The position numbers were made by a program, and so were the translations under genes. The notes below the pieces were generated by a model. That model was not told where the DNA came from, ran no database searches, and saw nothing but the letters and a program-made list of their open reading frames with translations. This document shows, piece after piece, positions 38,566-48,564 of a stretch of 64,000 nt of DNA. The stretch is from contig JAOAPV010000064.1 in NCBI GenBank assembly GCA_025463055.1, forward strand, positions 1-64,000, given 5' to 3'. The DNA is from Candidatus Acidiferrum typicum. GTDB lineage: Bacteria > Acidobacteriota > Terriglobia > Acidiferrales > UBA7541. How positions within the stretch are numbered: the stretch's first letter is position 1; each line of letters begins with the position of its first letter.

Positions 38566-38763
38566 GGTCTGTTCCTTATTGACGCGCCTTATCAAGGATT
38601 GACGCGCCTTATCAAGGCGCTTTGTCGCGGGCGGGATCTACTGGTTTAACTTTGGATGCGCGAGACTACTGCGCAGACGCGCGGGAACAGGCGCATAGCC
38701 AATCGCAGGCAAAGCTGATTCCGGGGAGATTCTCGCGAAGGGCGCAAAAACCGGCGCAAAAAA

Positions 38764-39225
38764 CTAATTGGGAAAGAAGGTTTTGTGTTGGGCGATGGCG
38801 TCCACGGCCTTTAGTATGCGGGCGATGCCTTCGCTTTTCGCTACGTAGCCGAGCGCGCCGGAGGATTTGGCGACATTCACCATACTCGCGCTCTCGTGCA
38901 TGGACAGCAGGAGGATGCCGACTCCAGGGAGGCGCTTATGGATTTCTCGCGCGGCGCTGAAACCGTCGAGCACCGGCATGGTGATATCCAAAATCACCAG
39001 GTCAGGCCGAAGTTGCAGAGCCTTGGCGAGAGCTTCTTGGCCGTCGGCGGCTTCCCCACAAACCTCAATGCCGCGTGACTCCAGCACCGAGCGCACACCC
39101 GCCCGGAGTGCTTCATGATCGTCAACAATTAAAACTCGCAATATTGCACGTTCTCTTTCAGCGGCCTGAGGGGGAGCCTGCACACTTGGCGAAATTAGAC
39201 TATACCGTGCGTTCCCATTTCGCAA
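38764..39225 (-). CDS. Single-domain response regulator (receiver)
   Basis: ILRVLIVDDHEALRAGVRSVLESRGIEV...LVILDITMPVLDGFSAAREI; no output domain. Confidence 0.88.
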   Translation of the reverse strand: MRNGNARYSLISPSVQAPPQAAERERAILRVLIVDDHEALRAGVRSVLESRGIEVCGEAADGQEALAKALQLRPDLVILDITMPVLDGFSAAREIHKRLPGVGILLLSMHESASMVNVAKSSGALGYVAKSEGIARILKAVDAIAQHKTFFPN

Positions 39226-39364
39226 TCCGGTCGATACCCTACAAGATTATACGGGTCTAACGCAATGTGATTTCTGGAAGCCGGACGCAAGTGCTTTGTT
39301 ATTAGCCTCATTGGTACTGCGTCAGTCCGTTGACACGAAAAACGCGGTGAGTTGAAGCTGCGGC

Positions 39365-40081
39365 GTGTGGCACGTGGCGAAAAGGCCGAGTACACTCTGC
39401 GCTGCGAACGCGGCGGAGGCTTTTTTGCTCGAGACAATCAAGACTACGATTCTGGTGATTAGCGCACTGTTCCCTATTGTGAATCCGTTGGGGGGCAGCC
39501 CGATATTTCTGGCGATGACGCGGGAGTATACGGCCCCGGCACGCAGGATGCTGGCGCAGCGGATTGCGATCAATAGTTTTCTTTTGCTCGTCGCGTCGTT
39601 TCTGGTTGGGACGCACGTGCTGGCGTTCTTCGGGATATCGCTGCCGGTGGTGCAGGTGGGCGGCGGGCTTATCGTGATTTCTACCGGATGGTCGCTGCTA
39701 GAGGAGAAAGACGAGGATGATCGGGAAACAGCGGGCCGGGATAATATGGATGCGCAGGATATTTTTCGGCACGCGTTTTATCCGATGACACTTCCACTGA
39801 CGGTGGGGCCAGGATCGATTTCTGTGGCGATCACGCTGGGAGCGAATGCGCCGCGGCACTTGCCGCAGAATTTGCTGGCCATTGTGGGAGCGGTTATAGG
39901 GGCATTGCTCATCGCGGTGAGCGTGTTTTTGTGCTACGGATTTGCCGACCGGTTGGCCAGATTGGTTGGGACTACCGGGATGAGCGTGATTATGCGGCTG
40001 TCGTCGTTTTTACTGGTTTGCATTGGGGTGCAGATTTTTTGGAATGGAGCGAAGGTGTTGCTGGAGTCGTTGGGCAAATGA
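39365..40081 (+). CDS. MarC family integral membrane protein (real start probably about 39425)
   Basis: ETIKTTILVISALFPIVNPLGGSPIFLAMT...FYPMTLPLTVGPGSISVAITLG. Confidence 0.9.
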   Translation: MWHVAKRPSTLCAANAAEAFLLETIKTTILVISALFPIVNPLGGSPIFLAMTREYTAPARRMLAQRIAINSFLLLVASFLVGTHVLAFFGISLPVVQVGGGLIVISTGWSLLEEKDEDDRETAGRDNMDAQDIFRHAFYPMTLPLTVGPGSISVAITLGANAPRHLPQNLLAIVGAVIGALLIAVSVFLCYGFADRLARLVGTTGMSVIMRLSSFLLVCIGVQIFWNGAKVLLESLGK

Positions 40082-40187
40082 AAACTCAAGCTATTTCAAT
40101 GCACAGTCCGACTAGGGTATTTTGAGCGGAGGGCGAGCTCAACCGTAGTAGCACACGCAGGAGTGCCTGTGCTACCTGGAGGTCGAC

Positions 40188-41276
40188 ATGAGTAAACGGA
40201 CGACCACGATTTTTGTGGCGTTGATTTTGGCAGGCGGGATCTTTTTGGCGGGCGGAGTTTCTTTGCCGCGCGGAGTCGCGAGAGTTTTTGCTGCTCGCGC
40301 GGCGAGCAGGGATGGGCTAAAGCCCACCCCTACAACTTCTGACGCGGTTGGTGAGTTGAAGGTGACGATTCGGGAGTGGGATGTGCCGACTAAGGGGGCG
40401 CATCCGCATGATCCGGCGCTGGCTCCGGATGGATCGATGTGGTTCACGGAACAGTTGCAGAACAAGCTCGGGCGGTTGGATCCGGCGAACGGCGCTTTCA
40501 AGGAGTATGTGCTGAAGATTGAGGATTCGGGTCCGCATGGGCTGGTGGCGGATTCGAACGGGAATATCTGGTTCACCGGGAATGGGAAGGGCTACATCGG
40601 AAAGCTCGACCCGAAGAGCGGTGATGTGACGGCGTACAAAATGCCAGATGAGAAGGCGGAAGATCCGCACACGGCCGTGTTCGATTCGCACGGAATTATG
40701 TGGTTTACCGTACAGGTAGGAAACATGGTGGGCCGGCTCGATCCGCGTACCGGGAAGGTTGATTTGAAGGCGGTGCAAGGACAGCGCGCGCTTCCTTACG
40801 GAATCGCGGTCAACAGTAAAGGCGTGCCGTTTTTCTGCGAATTCGGTACGAACAAGATGGCGAAGATCGATCCGCAAACGATGGCAATTACGGAGTTCAA
40901 GCTGCCGGAAGGGGCGCGGCCGCGGCGCATGGCCATCGATGCTCAGGATCAGATTTATTTTACCGATTACGAGGGCGGGAATTTGGGACGGCTTGATCCA
41001 GCGAGCGGTGCCGTGAAGATGTGGCCGTCGCCTGGCGGAACCGGCGCGGCGCCGTATGGAATTGCGATCACACCGGACGGGGCGGTATGGTACAGCGAAT
41101 CCGGCGTGAAGCCGAACACGATGGTGCGCTTTGATCCGAAGACGCAGCAATTCGCGCGTGCGCCGATTCCGTCAGGCGGTGGAACGGTGCGGAACATGGT
41201 GGCGACTCCGGATGGGCGCGTGTACATCGCATGCAGCGGAGTGAATAAGGTTGGCGTGGTTCAACCCTCGCGTTAG
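40188..41276 (+). CDS. Virginiamycin B lyase-like / NHL beta-propeller secreted protein
   Basis: Repeated GSMWFTEQLQNKLGRLDPANG / GNIWFTGNGKGYIGKLDPKSG blades. Confidence 0.88.
   Translation: MSKRTTTIFVALILAGGIFLAGGVSLPRGVARVFAARAASRDGLKPTPTTSDAVGELKVTIREWDVPTKGAHPHDPALAPDGSMWFTEQLQNKLGRLDPANGAFKEYVLKIEDSGPHGLVADSNGNIWFTGNGKGYIGKLDPKSGDVTAYKMPDEKAEDPHTAVFDSHGIMWFTVQVGNMVGRLDPRTGKVDLKAVQGQRALPYGIAVNSKGVPFFCEFGTNKMAKIDPQTMAITEFKLPEGARPRRMAIDAQDQIYFTDYEGGNLGRLDPASGAVKMWPSPGGTGAAPYGIAITPDGAVWYSESGVKPNTMVRFDPKTQQFARAPIPSGGGTVRNMVATPDGRVYIACSGVNKVGVVQPSR
40309..40330. repeat. REP-like palindrome inside CDS
   Basis: GGGATGGGCT-AA-AGCCCACCCC (one mismatch), encodes DGLKPTPT between signal segment and propeller. 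Confidence 0.8.
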
Positions 41277-41374
41277 GCGAGGGCCTGATTCGCAAAAACA
41301 AGAACAGGAAATACGAAGTAGTCCGGATCGATTGTGCCGAGATGGGGCGCAGCCGTGCCGCGCCCCTACTGAGA

Positions 41375-41836
41375 TTAATCGGCGAGCTTTAGTTTTTCGA
41401 GATATTGGGTGTAGGCCGCTTTCAGTTTGGCGGCGTCCGGTGCGGACGTTTGATGTTCCAGAAAGAGCGTGATGAATTGGTCCATGGCTTTGTCGACCTG
41501 CTCGTACACGGCGTGATTGGTTTTCGATAGAGCGGTGTCGCCGCCATAGTCTTCGGCTTTGTCCCAGGTGCGCTCCAGGATTTTGGCGAGAGTTGCGGCG
41601 CCAGCATGGTCTCCCTTTTGCGAGGCGGCGACCGCAAGTTGGGCGAGAGCGCGGTAGGGGCCCATTTTCGTGTTGTCGACCCCAGCGGTTTGCGGTGCGC
41701 GCTTTTCCTGGGCAACTAGTGGCTTGGCCAAGGTAAAAGCGAGCAAAGCAGCGGTGAAGGCGATTGCACTCAGTCTGCGCAATTGAATCGAGTGTTGGGA
41801 CACAGTTTTCCTCCCGTCGTTCCTCTGAATGGACAT
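41375..41836 (-). CDS. Secreted hypothetical protein
   Basis: Signal-like LSAIAFTAALLAFTLAKPLVAQEK, helical remainder. Confidence 0.7.
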   Translation of the reverse strand: MSIQRNDGRKTVSQHSIQLRRLSAIAFTAALLAFTLAKPLVAQEKRAPQTAGVDNTKMGPYRALAQLAVAASQKGDHAGAATLAKILERTWDKAEDYGGDTALSKTNHAVYEQVDKAMDQFITLFLEHQTSAPDAAKLKAAYTQYLEKLKLAD

Positions 41837-42034
41837 AAGGGATGGGCCGGTGCTTACGAACTGATAGACAAAGCGTACAACGATTCGTCGTCGTTGAAAG
41901 GTTGTGGCGGCGAAGAGTTAATAGCTTATAAAGGGCATTCAGCCACTCTGATGAAGGGCGTTGTGTTGGCCGCCAATCGGGAGATTCATCCCGCTAAAAT
42001 CGCGGGATGGTGCAGAGATGGCGTTCCCGTTGGC

Positions 42035-42814
42035 CTAACTACGGACTGTGCCGGCTAGGGGGCTGGAGGCGGCGGCGTATAGGCGCTTGGGCATGCGGCC
42101 GGCTAGGTAGGCTTTGCGGCCGGCTATGGTGGCGTCGCGCATGGCTTCGGCCATCAGGACGGCATCTTGCGCTTCGGCGATGGCGGTGTTCATGAGGATG
42201 GCGTCGGCGCCAAGTTCCATAGCTTCGGCGGCGTCGGAGGCGGTGCCAACTCCGGCGTCGACGATTAGCGGGACTTCGGTGATGCGTTCGCGGAGGATGC
42301 GGAGGTTCGAGGCGTTTTGGATGCCGAGGCCGGAGCCGATAGGCGCGGCTAGCGGCATTACCGCGGCGGCGCCAGCGTCGATCAGTTTGCGGGCGGCGAT
42401 CAGGTCGTCGTTGGTGTAGGGGAGGACTACGAAACCTTCCTTGACTAGGACGCGAGTGGCTTCAATGAGCTGCTCGGTGTCGGGGAAAAGAGTTTGCTGA
42501 TCGCCGATGACTTCGAGCTTGACCCAGTTGGACAGGCCGACTTCGCGGGCGAGGCGTGCGGTGCGGATGGCTTCGTCGGCGGTGTAGCAGCCGGCGGTGT
42601 TGGGCAGGATGAAGATTTTTTCGCGGTCGATGTAGTCGAGCAGGGATTCCTTCGAGCGATCAGTGAGATTGACGCGGCGCACGGCCACAGTGACCATGTC
42701 GGCGCCCGAAGCCGCGTGGGCCCGGCCCATTTCTTGGAAGCTGCGGTATTTACCGGTCCCTACGATCAGGCGGGATTGAAAGGCGCGGCCAGCGATTACA
42801 AGTAAGTCAGCCAT
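42035..42814 (-). CDS. thiG: Thiazole synthase
   Basis: [59 protein letters not shown]. Confidence 0.95.
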   Translation of the reverse strand: MADLLVIAGRAFQSRLIVGTGKYRSFQEMGRAHAASGADMVTVAVRRVNLTDRSKESLLDYIDREKIFILPNTAGCYTADEAIRTARLAREVGLSNWVKLEVIGDQQTLFPDTEQLIEATRVLVKEGFVVLPYTNDDLIAARKLIDAGAAAVMPLAAPIGSGLGIQNASNLRILRERITEVPLIVDAGVGTASDAAEAMELGADAILMNTAIAEAQDAVLMAEAMRDATIAGRKAYLAGRMPKRLYAAASSPLAGTVRS

Positions 42815-42984
42815 TGTGAACCTCCCCATGATTTTAGAACGGACAGAGGGATCTCAGGTAGTGGGTTAGTTTCCGATTTTCGCGTGTGGGAAAAACCAGA
42901 GTATTGGTGCCGTCCAAGCCTCGATTGCGACCTTTCAGCGCTGGCTGTGCATCCGCGAAACCATTCTGTTTGCAGCGAACTATC

Positions 42985-44490
42985 TTATTGGCTCGGCACG
43001 TCACTTTGGCAAACGCTAACCTTTTCGTATTTGTAGCCCCCTTCAAGAAAGTCCACGCCACCGGTGCACGTTAGGCCTCCCGAGAGTAGCAGCTCGAAAT
43101 AGAACAGCTTGTGCCTTTCAAACTCTTCAGCACCGATGACACGCCCCTCCCTAGGAAGCTCAGCCAACTGAAAGGAGATATCCGTCGGCCATAACCACGC
43201 ACCGACGAAGCCGTTATAGAATGCGACTCCCGCTGGGTTTTCAAAATCCTCCTTACGGCTGTTCAGAGCAGCGTCGGGCGATGCGACGTCACCCGCACGC
43301 AAGCTATCAAATCCGCTACAGTTCGGGTTTTCGTTGGTGCAAGCTGAGTTGTATTCAACACGGAATACCTTCCCGCCGTCACTAAAGTACACGTCCCGAT
43401 TCGGATCGATGGGCTTTTTCAACGCGAAAGTGCCAGGCAACCGTTCAATAAATTCTTGCGGGAGCTTCTGGTACACGGCACTATAATCCCCGTCACGGCC
43501 AGAAGCTTTCCCAAAACTTCTCTGCAGGCCCGCGAGGTGTTTATATTCCTCCAATTGTGCCAAAGGAATTTGGTGGTAGGGCCAAGGTATTAGGTGTATT
43601 TCCCGTTTGTCTTTGTAGGTCAGCAGGTAGTACGTCTGTGACAAAGCTTTCGTTTTTAGCTGCTCCAAGCGCTCGATTAGTGGCGCCAGCGCAACTTCAT
43701 GGCCAGCCAACGGCACGTCCTGAAAGCGCGAACAGATCAGGGTGACCGACGGCCCTTCCGATTTTTCCATAGCCGGAACGCTACTCGGAAGCGCGTCAAA
43801 GCCTGTTCTTGCAAAGAGTTTCAGCAAATCTCCGAGTTCTTCGCCACTCAGCTTCTGACGGTGGAAGCTCTTGAACATCACGCCCCGGTAGTACAGCGAT
43901 CCATCGTTATGGACAATCACGAGCTGAGCTCCGCGGCCGCGGTAGACGATGAGAACGCCCGTTCGATTCGCACAGGTATCCTTTCCGGCCTCGGGATGAA
44001 AATAGACAGGACGTCCGGGAGTTACGGTAACATCGCTGAGAACGAGCTTCAGAGAACCGAAATCGCCGCCAAAAAACATTTTGGCCTCGATAAATTCGTT
44101 GTATTGCAGGTTAGCAATGGTCGTCTTGAGTTTCGCGTCTATTGAGCGAATGACCCGAATCCCACAGTTGTCGAATTCGTAGGATCCCCAGGGCTCCGTA
44201 TCGAGGACTTCAATGATCAGGGGCGACCGGCTCAGAACTCGGGCAATCACCCGCAATTCGACCTTGCGTTCATCGAGTGCGAAGGGCTTAGGATCAGTGA
44301 GGAATTCACTTTGACTTGGATCAAAACGCCCATTTGCGCTCTTTTGATTAGTCACCGAGCAATAGGGACAAACGATAGTAGGCGCCATTGGATTGGCAGA
44401 ATGCGATTGTGCGGAGCACGCGGGCACGCGAACTATCCAAGTGGCGAAAACGAGGAGGCCGATAAGTCGGGCAGTCGGAAACTGACGCAT
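42985..44490 (-). CDS. Secreted hypothetical protein
   Basis: Long ORF with signal sequence and CPYCS motif; coding-like. Confidence 0.7.
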   Translation of the reverse strand: MRQFPTARLIGLLVFATWIVRVPACSAQSHSANPMAPTIVCPYCSVTNQKSANGRFDPSQSEFLTDPKPFALDERKVELRVIARVLSRSPLIIEVLDTEPWGSYEFDNCGIRVIRSIDAKLKTTIANLQYNEFIEAKMFFGGDFGSLKLVLSDVTVTPGRPVYFHPEAGKDTCANRTGVLIVYRGRGAQLVIVHNDGSLYYRGVMFKSFHRQKLSGEELGDLLKLFARTGFDALPSSVPAMEKSEGPSVTLICSRFQDVPLAGHEVALAPLIERLEQLKTKALSQTYYLLTYKDKREIHLIPWPYHQIPLAQLEEYKHLAGLQRSFGKASGRDGDYSAVYQKLPQEFIERLPGTFALKKPIDPNRDVYFSDGGKVFRVEYNSACTNENPNCSGFDSLRAGDVASPDAALNSRKEDFENPAGVAFYNGFVGAWLWPTDISFQLAELPREGRVIGAEEFERHKLFYFELLLSGGLTCTGGVDFLEGGYKYEKVSVCQSDVPSQ

Positions 44491-44571
44491 TACTGGATTT
44501 CACCACGGAGTGCACCGAGGACACAGAGAAGAGTACACTTCTGTGCTTACTTTTGACATGGAGGGGTGGCG

Positions 44572-47304
44572 ATGACGATTCGGGTCGCGGCTTGCTTGGT
44601 GGCGATGCTTACTGCTGGTGCGGGGGCTTTCGCGCAGACTAAAGACGTGGAGATTCCGTACCAGAAATTTGTGCTGGATAACGGCTTGACCTTGATTGTG
44701 CATGAGGACCATAAGGCGCCGATTGTGGCCATCAACACGTGGTATCACGTGGGGTCGAAGAACGAGAAGCTGGGGAAGACGGGCTTCGCGCATTTGTTCG
44801 AGCACTTGATGTTTGGCGGGAGCGACCACGCGAAGGGCAGCTACATCGAGGCCATGCAGCGCATTGGCGCTACGGATTTGAATGGCACTACGAACAACGA
44901 TCGCACGAATTATTTTGAGAATGTGCCGACGTCGGCCGTGGACTACACGCTGTGGATGGAATCGGACCGCATGGGATTTCTGACGCTGGACCAGAAGACG
45001 CTGGATTTGCAGCGCGGCGTGGTGCAGAACGAAAAGCGGCAAGGCGAGAACCAGCCGTACGCGGTTTCGCGGCAACTGATTACACAGAATACGTATCCGG
45101 CGGGACATCCGTATTCGTGGACCGTGATCGGCGACATGGGCGACTTGAACGCTGCGGCTATGGACGACGTGAAGGAATGGTTCAAGACGTATTACGGGCC
45201 GTCGAACGTGGTGATCGTGATGGCAGGAGACATTGACGCGAAGACGGCGAAGGAGAAGGTGGAAAAATATTTTGGGAATATTCCCGCGGGTCCGCCGGTG
45301 GGCCACCAGCAGGTTTGGGTGGCGAAGATGACGGGAACGCACCGGCAGGTAGTGCAGGATCGCGTGCCGCAGGCGCGGATTTATAAAGTGTGGAACATTC
45401 CGGAGTACGGCACCGCAGACAGCGTCTATCTGGATATGGTCAGCGATGTATTGTCGACCGGGAAGAGTTCGCGATTTTACAAGCGACTGATTTACTACGA
45501 TCAAATCGCGACGAGCGCGGAAGCCGGCGTCGATTTGCGTGAGATTGCTGGACAGTTTCGCGTGCAGGCTACCGCGCGGCCCGGGCAAGGGCTTGCGCAG
45601 GTGGAAAAGGAGTTGGACGAAGAGCTGGCGCGTTTTCTGAAAGATGGACCGACGGCGGAAGAGCTGCAGCGCGTGAAGACTCAAAACGAGGCGGAGTTCG
45701 TGCGTGGCGTTGAGCGCATTGGCGGCTTCGGCGGGAAGTCTGACCGGCTGGCACAGAGCGAAGTGTTTCGAGGGAGTCCGGACGCTTACAAGAATTCAGA
45801 GAAGCTGGTGCGTGAGGCTACGGCGGAAGACTTGAAGGCGGCGGCGAATCGCTGGCTGGCGGACGGCGTATACATTTTGGAAGTGCTTCCCTTCCCTTCG
45901 TACAAGACGGCGGCGGCGGGCGCGGATCGGTCTAAAGCGCCGGAGATTGGCACGCCGCCGGCGCTGAAGCTGCCGAAGTTGGAGCGCGCGAAACTTTCCA
46001 ATGGTTTGCGCGTCGTGCTGGCGGAACGGCATGAAGTGCCGCTGGTAAGTTTGTGGATGACGAGCGATGCCGGCTTTGCGGCGGATGAATTTGCCGCACC
46101 GGGAACGGCGAGCATGACCATGGCGCTGCTCACAGGAGGGACGAAGACGCGCAGCGCGCTGGAGATCAGCGATCAACTGCAGTCGCTGGGCGCAAATTTG
46201 CAGGCGACTTCGAATTTGGATTTGTCGACCGTGGAGCTATCCACTTTGAAGGCGAAGCTCGATCCATCGCTGGAGCTTTTTGCCGATGTGATTCTGAATC
46301 CGTCGTTTCCGGAGGAGGATTTCAAGCGGCAGCAGAGATTGCAGCTTGCGGCGATTGATCGCGAGAAGAATACCCCGGTGCAGATGGCGCTCCGTGTGTT
46401 TCCGGAATTGTTGTACGGGCCGAAGCATGCGTATGGGAATCCGCTGACGGGATCGGGGACGTCGGCGAGCGTGACGAAGATGACGCGGGAGGATCTGGCG
46501 AAGTTTCACGATGTGTGGATTCGGCCGAATGATTCGACGCTGGTCGTGGTCGGCGATACTACGCTGGCCGAGCTGACGCCGAAGCTGGAGAAATATTTTG
46601 CGGGATGGAAGGCCGGGAAAACACCGGCGAAGAATGTCGGAACCGTGCAGCAAGCGCCAAAGTCTGTGGTGTATCTGGTGGACAAGCCGGGTGCGCTGCA
46701 ATCGGTGATTATTGCGGGGCACGTGGCGCCGCCGACGAATAATCCGAAAGAGATCGCGATTGAGGCGATGAACGACGGGCTGGGCGGAAATTTCTCGGCG
46801 CGACTGAACATGAATTTGCGCGAGGACAAGCACTGGTCGTATGGGGCGCGGAGCTTGCTGTGGGCGGCGCGGGGGCAGCGGCCGTTCATCGCGTTTGCGC
46901 CGGTGCAAACGGATAAGACGAAAGAGTCGATGGCGGAAATGAATAAGGAATTTCGCGGGCTGCTGGGGGATAAGCCGCTAACAGCCGAGGAACTTGCGAA
47001 CATTCAGGCGAATGAAACGCTGAGTCTGCCGGGTTCGCGGGAGACGATAGAGGAAGTGGGGCAATCGATCGTGGACCTGGTTCATTTTGGCTTGCCGGAC
47101 GATTACTACGAGACGTTCGCGGGGAAGGTGCGGGCGCTGAAGACGAGCGATCTGAATGATGCGGCGAAGGCGGTGGTTCATCCGGACAATATGATTTGGG
47201 TGGTCGTTGGGGACCGCGCGAAGATTGAAGCCGGCGTGAAGGAGTTGAATCTGGGCGAAGTGCGGATGATGGACGCGGACGGCAAGGTGCTGGGCGGCGA
47301 CTAG
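44572..47304 (+). CDS. M16 family (insulinase-like) zinc metallopeptidase, two-domain
   Basis: HLFEHLMFGGS (HxxEH), second inactive-type M16 half, signal peptide. Confidence 0.94.
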   Translation: MTIRVAACLVAMLTAGAGAFAQTKDVEIPYQKFVLDNGLTLIVHEDHKAPIVAINTWYHVGSKNEKLGKTGFAHLFEHLMFGGSDHAKGSYIEAMQRIGATDLNGTTNNDRTNYFENVPTSAVDYTLWMESDRMGFLTLDQKTLDLQRGVVQNEKRQGENQPYAVSRQLITQNTYPAGHPYSWTVIGDMGDLNAAAMDDVKEWFKTYYGPSNVVIVMAGDIDAKTAKEKVEKYFGNIPAGPPVGHQQVWVAKMTGTHRQVVQDRVPQARIYKVWNIPEYGTADSVYLDMVSDVLSTGKSSRFYKRLIYYDQIATSAEAGVDLREIAGQFRVQATARPGQGLAQVEKELDEELARFLKDGPTAEELQRVKTQNEAEFVRGVERIGGFGGKSDRLAQSEVFRGSPDAYKNSEKLVREATAEDLKAAANRWLADGVYILEVLPFPSYKTAAAGADRSKAPEIGTPPALKLPKLERAKLSNGLRVVLAERHEVPLVSLWMTSDAGFAADEFAAPGTASMTMALLTGGTKTRSALEISDQLQSLGANLQATSNLDLSTVELSTLKAKLDPSLELFADVILNPSFPEEDFKRQQRLQLAAIDREKNTPVQMALRVFPELLYGPKHAYGNPLTGSGTSASVTKMTREDLAKFHDVWIRPNDSTLVVVGDTTLAELTPKLEKYFAGWKAGKTPAKNVGTVQQAPKSVVYLVDKPGALQSVIIAGHVAPPTNNPKEIAIEAMNDGLGGNFSARLNMNLREDKHWSYGARSLLWAARGQRPFIAFAPVQTDKTKESMAEMNKEFRGLLGDKPLTAEELANIQANETLSLPGSRETIEEVGQSIVDLVHFGLPDDYYETFAGKVRALKTSDLNDAAKAVVHPDNMIWVVVGDRAKIEAGVKELNLGEVRMMDADGKVLGGD

Positions 47305-47333
47305 CACTTCGCAAGCTTGCCGTCGCACGCAAA

Positions 47334-48500
47334 ATGTTTGCTGAGCGAACGAACTGGAATCTGTCTGCCAATCGGTTGAGTGAGGCGCTGGCGCGGCATC
47401 GTGCCAGCGGGAAGCGGCTGCTTGATCTGACCGCTTCCAATCCTACTGAATGCGGCTTCGAGTACGATGGCGAAGTCATTCTTGCGGCGCTGCGAAATCC
47501 GGCTGCGCTGCGTTATGAGCCAAATCCGAAAGGATTGGAGAGTGCGCGGCTGGCGGTTACGGAATATTATTCCGGCCTTGACGCGCGCGTTTCGGCTGAC
47601 GATATTTTTTTGACCACGAGCACGAGCGAAGCTTATTCGTATGTGTTCCGGCTGCTGTGCAATCCTGGCGATGAACTGCTGATTCCCGCGCCTGGCTATC
47701 CCCTCTTCAGTTTTCTTGCTGAGATTTTGGATGTGAAGCTGGTGCGCTATCCGCTGGTCTACGACCATGGATGGCAGATCGACTCTCACAGTTTGCAACA
47801 GGCCGTAACGCCGCGGACGCGCGGAGTCATCGTCGTGCATCCCAATAATCCGACTGGGCACTTCGTCAAAGCAAACGAATTGCAAGCGCTGAACGATATT
47901 TGCGAGAAGCGCAGCCTAGCCATCGTTGCCGATGAAGTGTTTCTCGATTTTGGATTTAATGGCGCAGCGCCGCTCACATTTGCAAGCAACGACCGAGCTC
48001 TGACTTTTGTAATGAGCGGGCTCTCGAAGGTTGCTGGTCTTCCGCAGATGAAGATGGCTTGGTTGGTTGCGAACGGGCCCGAGGCACTGAAAAGGCAAGC
48101 TGTCGAGAAACTTGAGATTATTGCGGATACGTATTTGTCGCCGAATGCGCCGGTGCAGTTGGCCACTCCAACTTTTCTGGAGCTGCGCACCGGATTTCAG
48201 AAGCAGTTATTGGGCCGCGTCCGCCACAATTTGGAAGAACTCGACCGGCAGTTGGAGGCGCAGAAAAACTGCTCGCGGTTGCAAGTGGAAGGCGGCTGGT
48301 ATGTTGTGCTCCGTGTTCCGGCAACACGTAGCGACGAGGAGCTGGCGCTTACGCTGATTGAAAGTAGGGACGTGTACGTTCATCCCGGACATTTCTTTGA
48401 TTTCCCGACCGACGGATATCTGGTGCTCAGCCTGATCGCGGCAGAAGAGCAGTTTGCTGAAGGCGTGCGGCGGATTCTTGAACTGACTTCCAGCAGTTGA
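47334..48500 (+). CDS. PLP-dependent aminotransferase class I/II
   Basis: VVHPNNPTGHF, SGLSKVAGLPQMKMAW. Confidence 0.92.
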   Translation: MFAERTNWNLSANRLSEALARHRASGKRLLDLTASNPTECGFEYDGEVILAALRNPAALRYEPNPKGLESARLAVTEYYSGLDARVSADDIFLTTSTSEAYSYVFRLLCNPGDELLIPAPGYPLFSFLAEILDVKLVRYPLVYDHGWQIDSHSLQQAVTPRTRGVIVVHPNNPTGHFVKANELQALNDICEKRSLAIVADEVFLDFGFNGAAPLTFASNDRALTFVMSGLSKVAGLPQMKMAWLVANGPEALKRQAVEKLEIIADTYLSPNAPVQLATPTFLELRTGFQKQLLGRVRHNLEELDRQLEAQKNCSRLQVEGGWYVVLRVPATRSDEELALTLIESRDVYVHPGHFFDFPTDGYLVLSLIAAEEQFAEGVRRILELTSSS

Positions 48501-48521
48501 CGATAAAGCGAGCTAGGGATC

Positions 48522-48549
48522 GGCGGACAGCCAGAAATTGCTGTCCGCC
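48522..48549. terminator. Inverted repeat between convergent genes (possible bidirectional terminator/REP)
   Basis: GGCGGACAGC-cagaaatt-GCTGTCCGCC, 10/10 arms. Confidence 0.5.
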
Positions 48550-48564
48550 CACAGGCTGTCCCTC

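Noticed and set aside
42830-42985. Possible TPP riboswitch upstream of thiG (CTGAGATCCC seen on minus strand)
   Set aside because: Only the short CTGAGA string matches; the conserved ACCTGATCTGGATAATGCCAGCG-type half is absent.
44500-45684. 394-aa minus-strand ORF opposite the M16 peptidase
   Set aside because: Arg/His-rich antisense shadow ORF.
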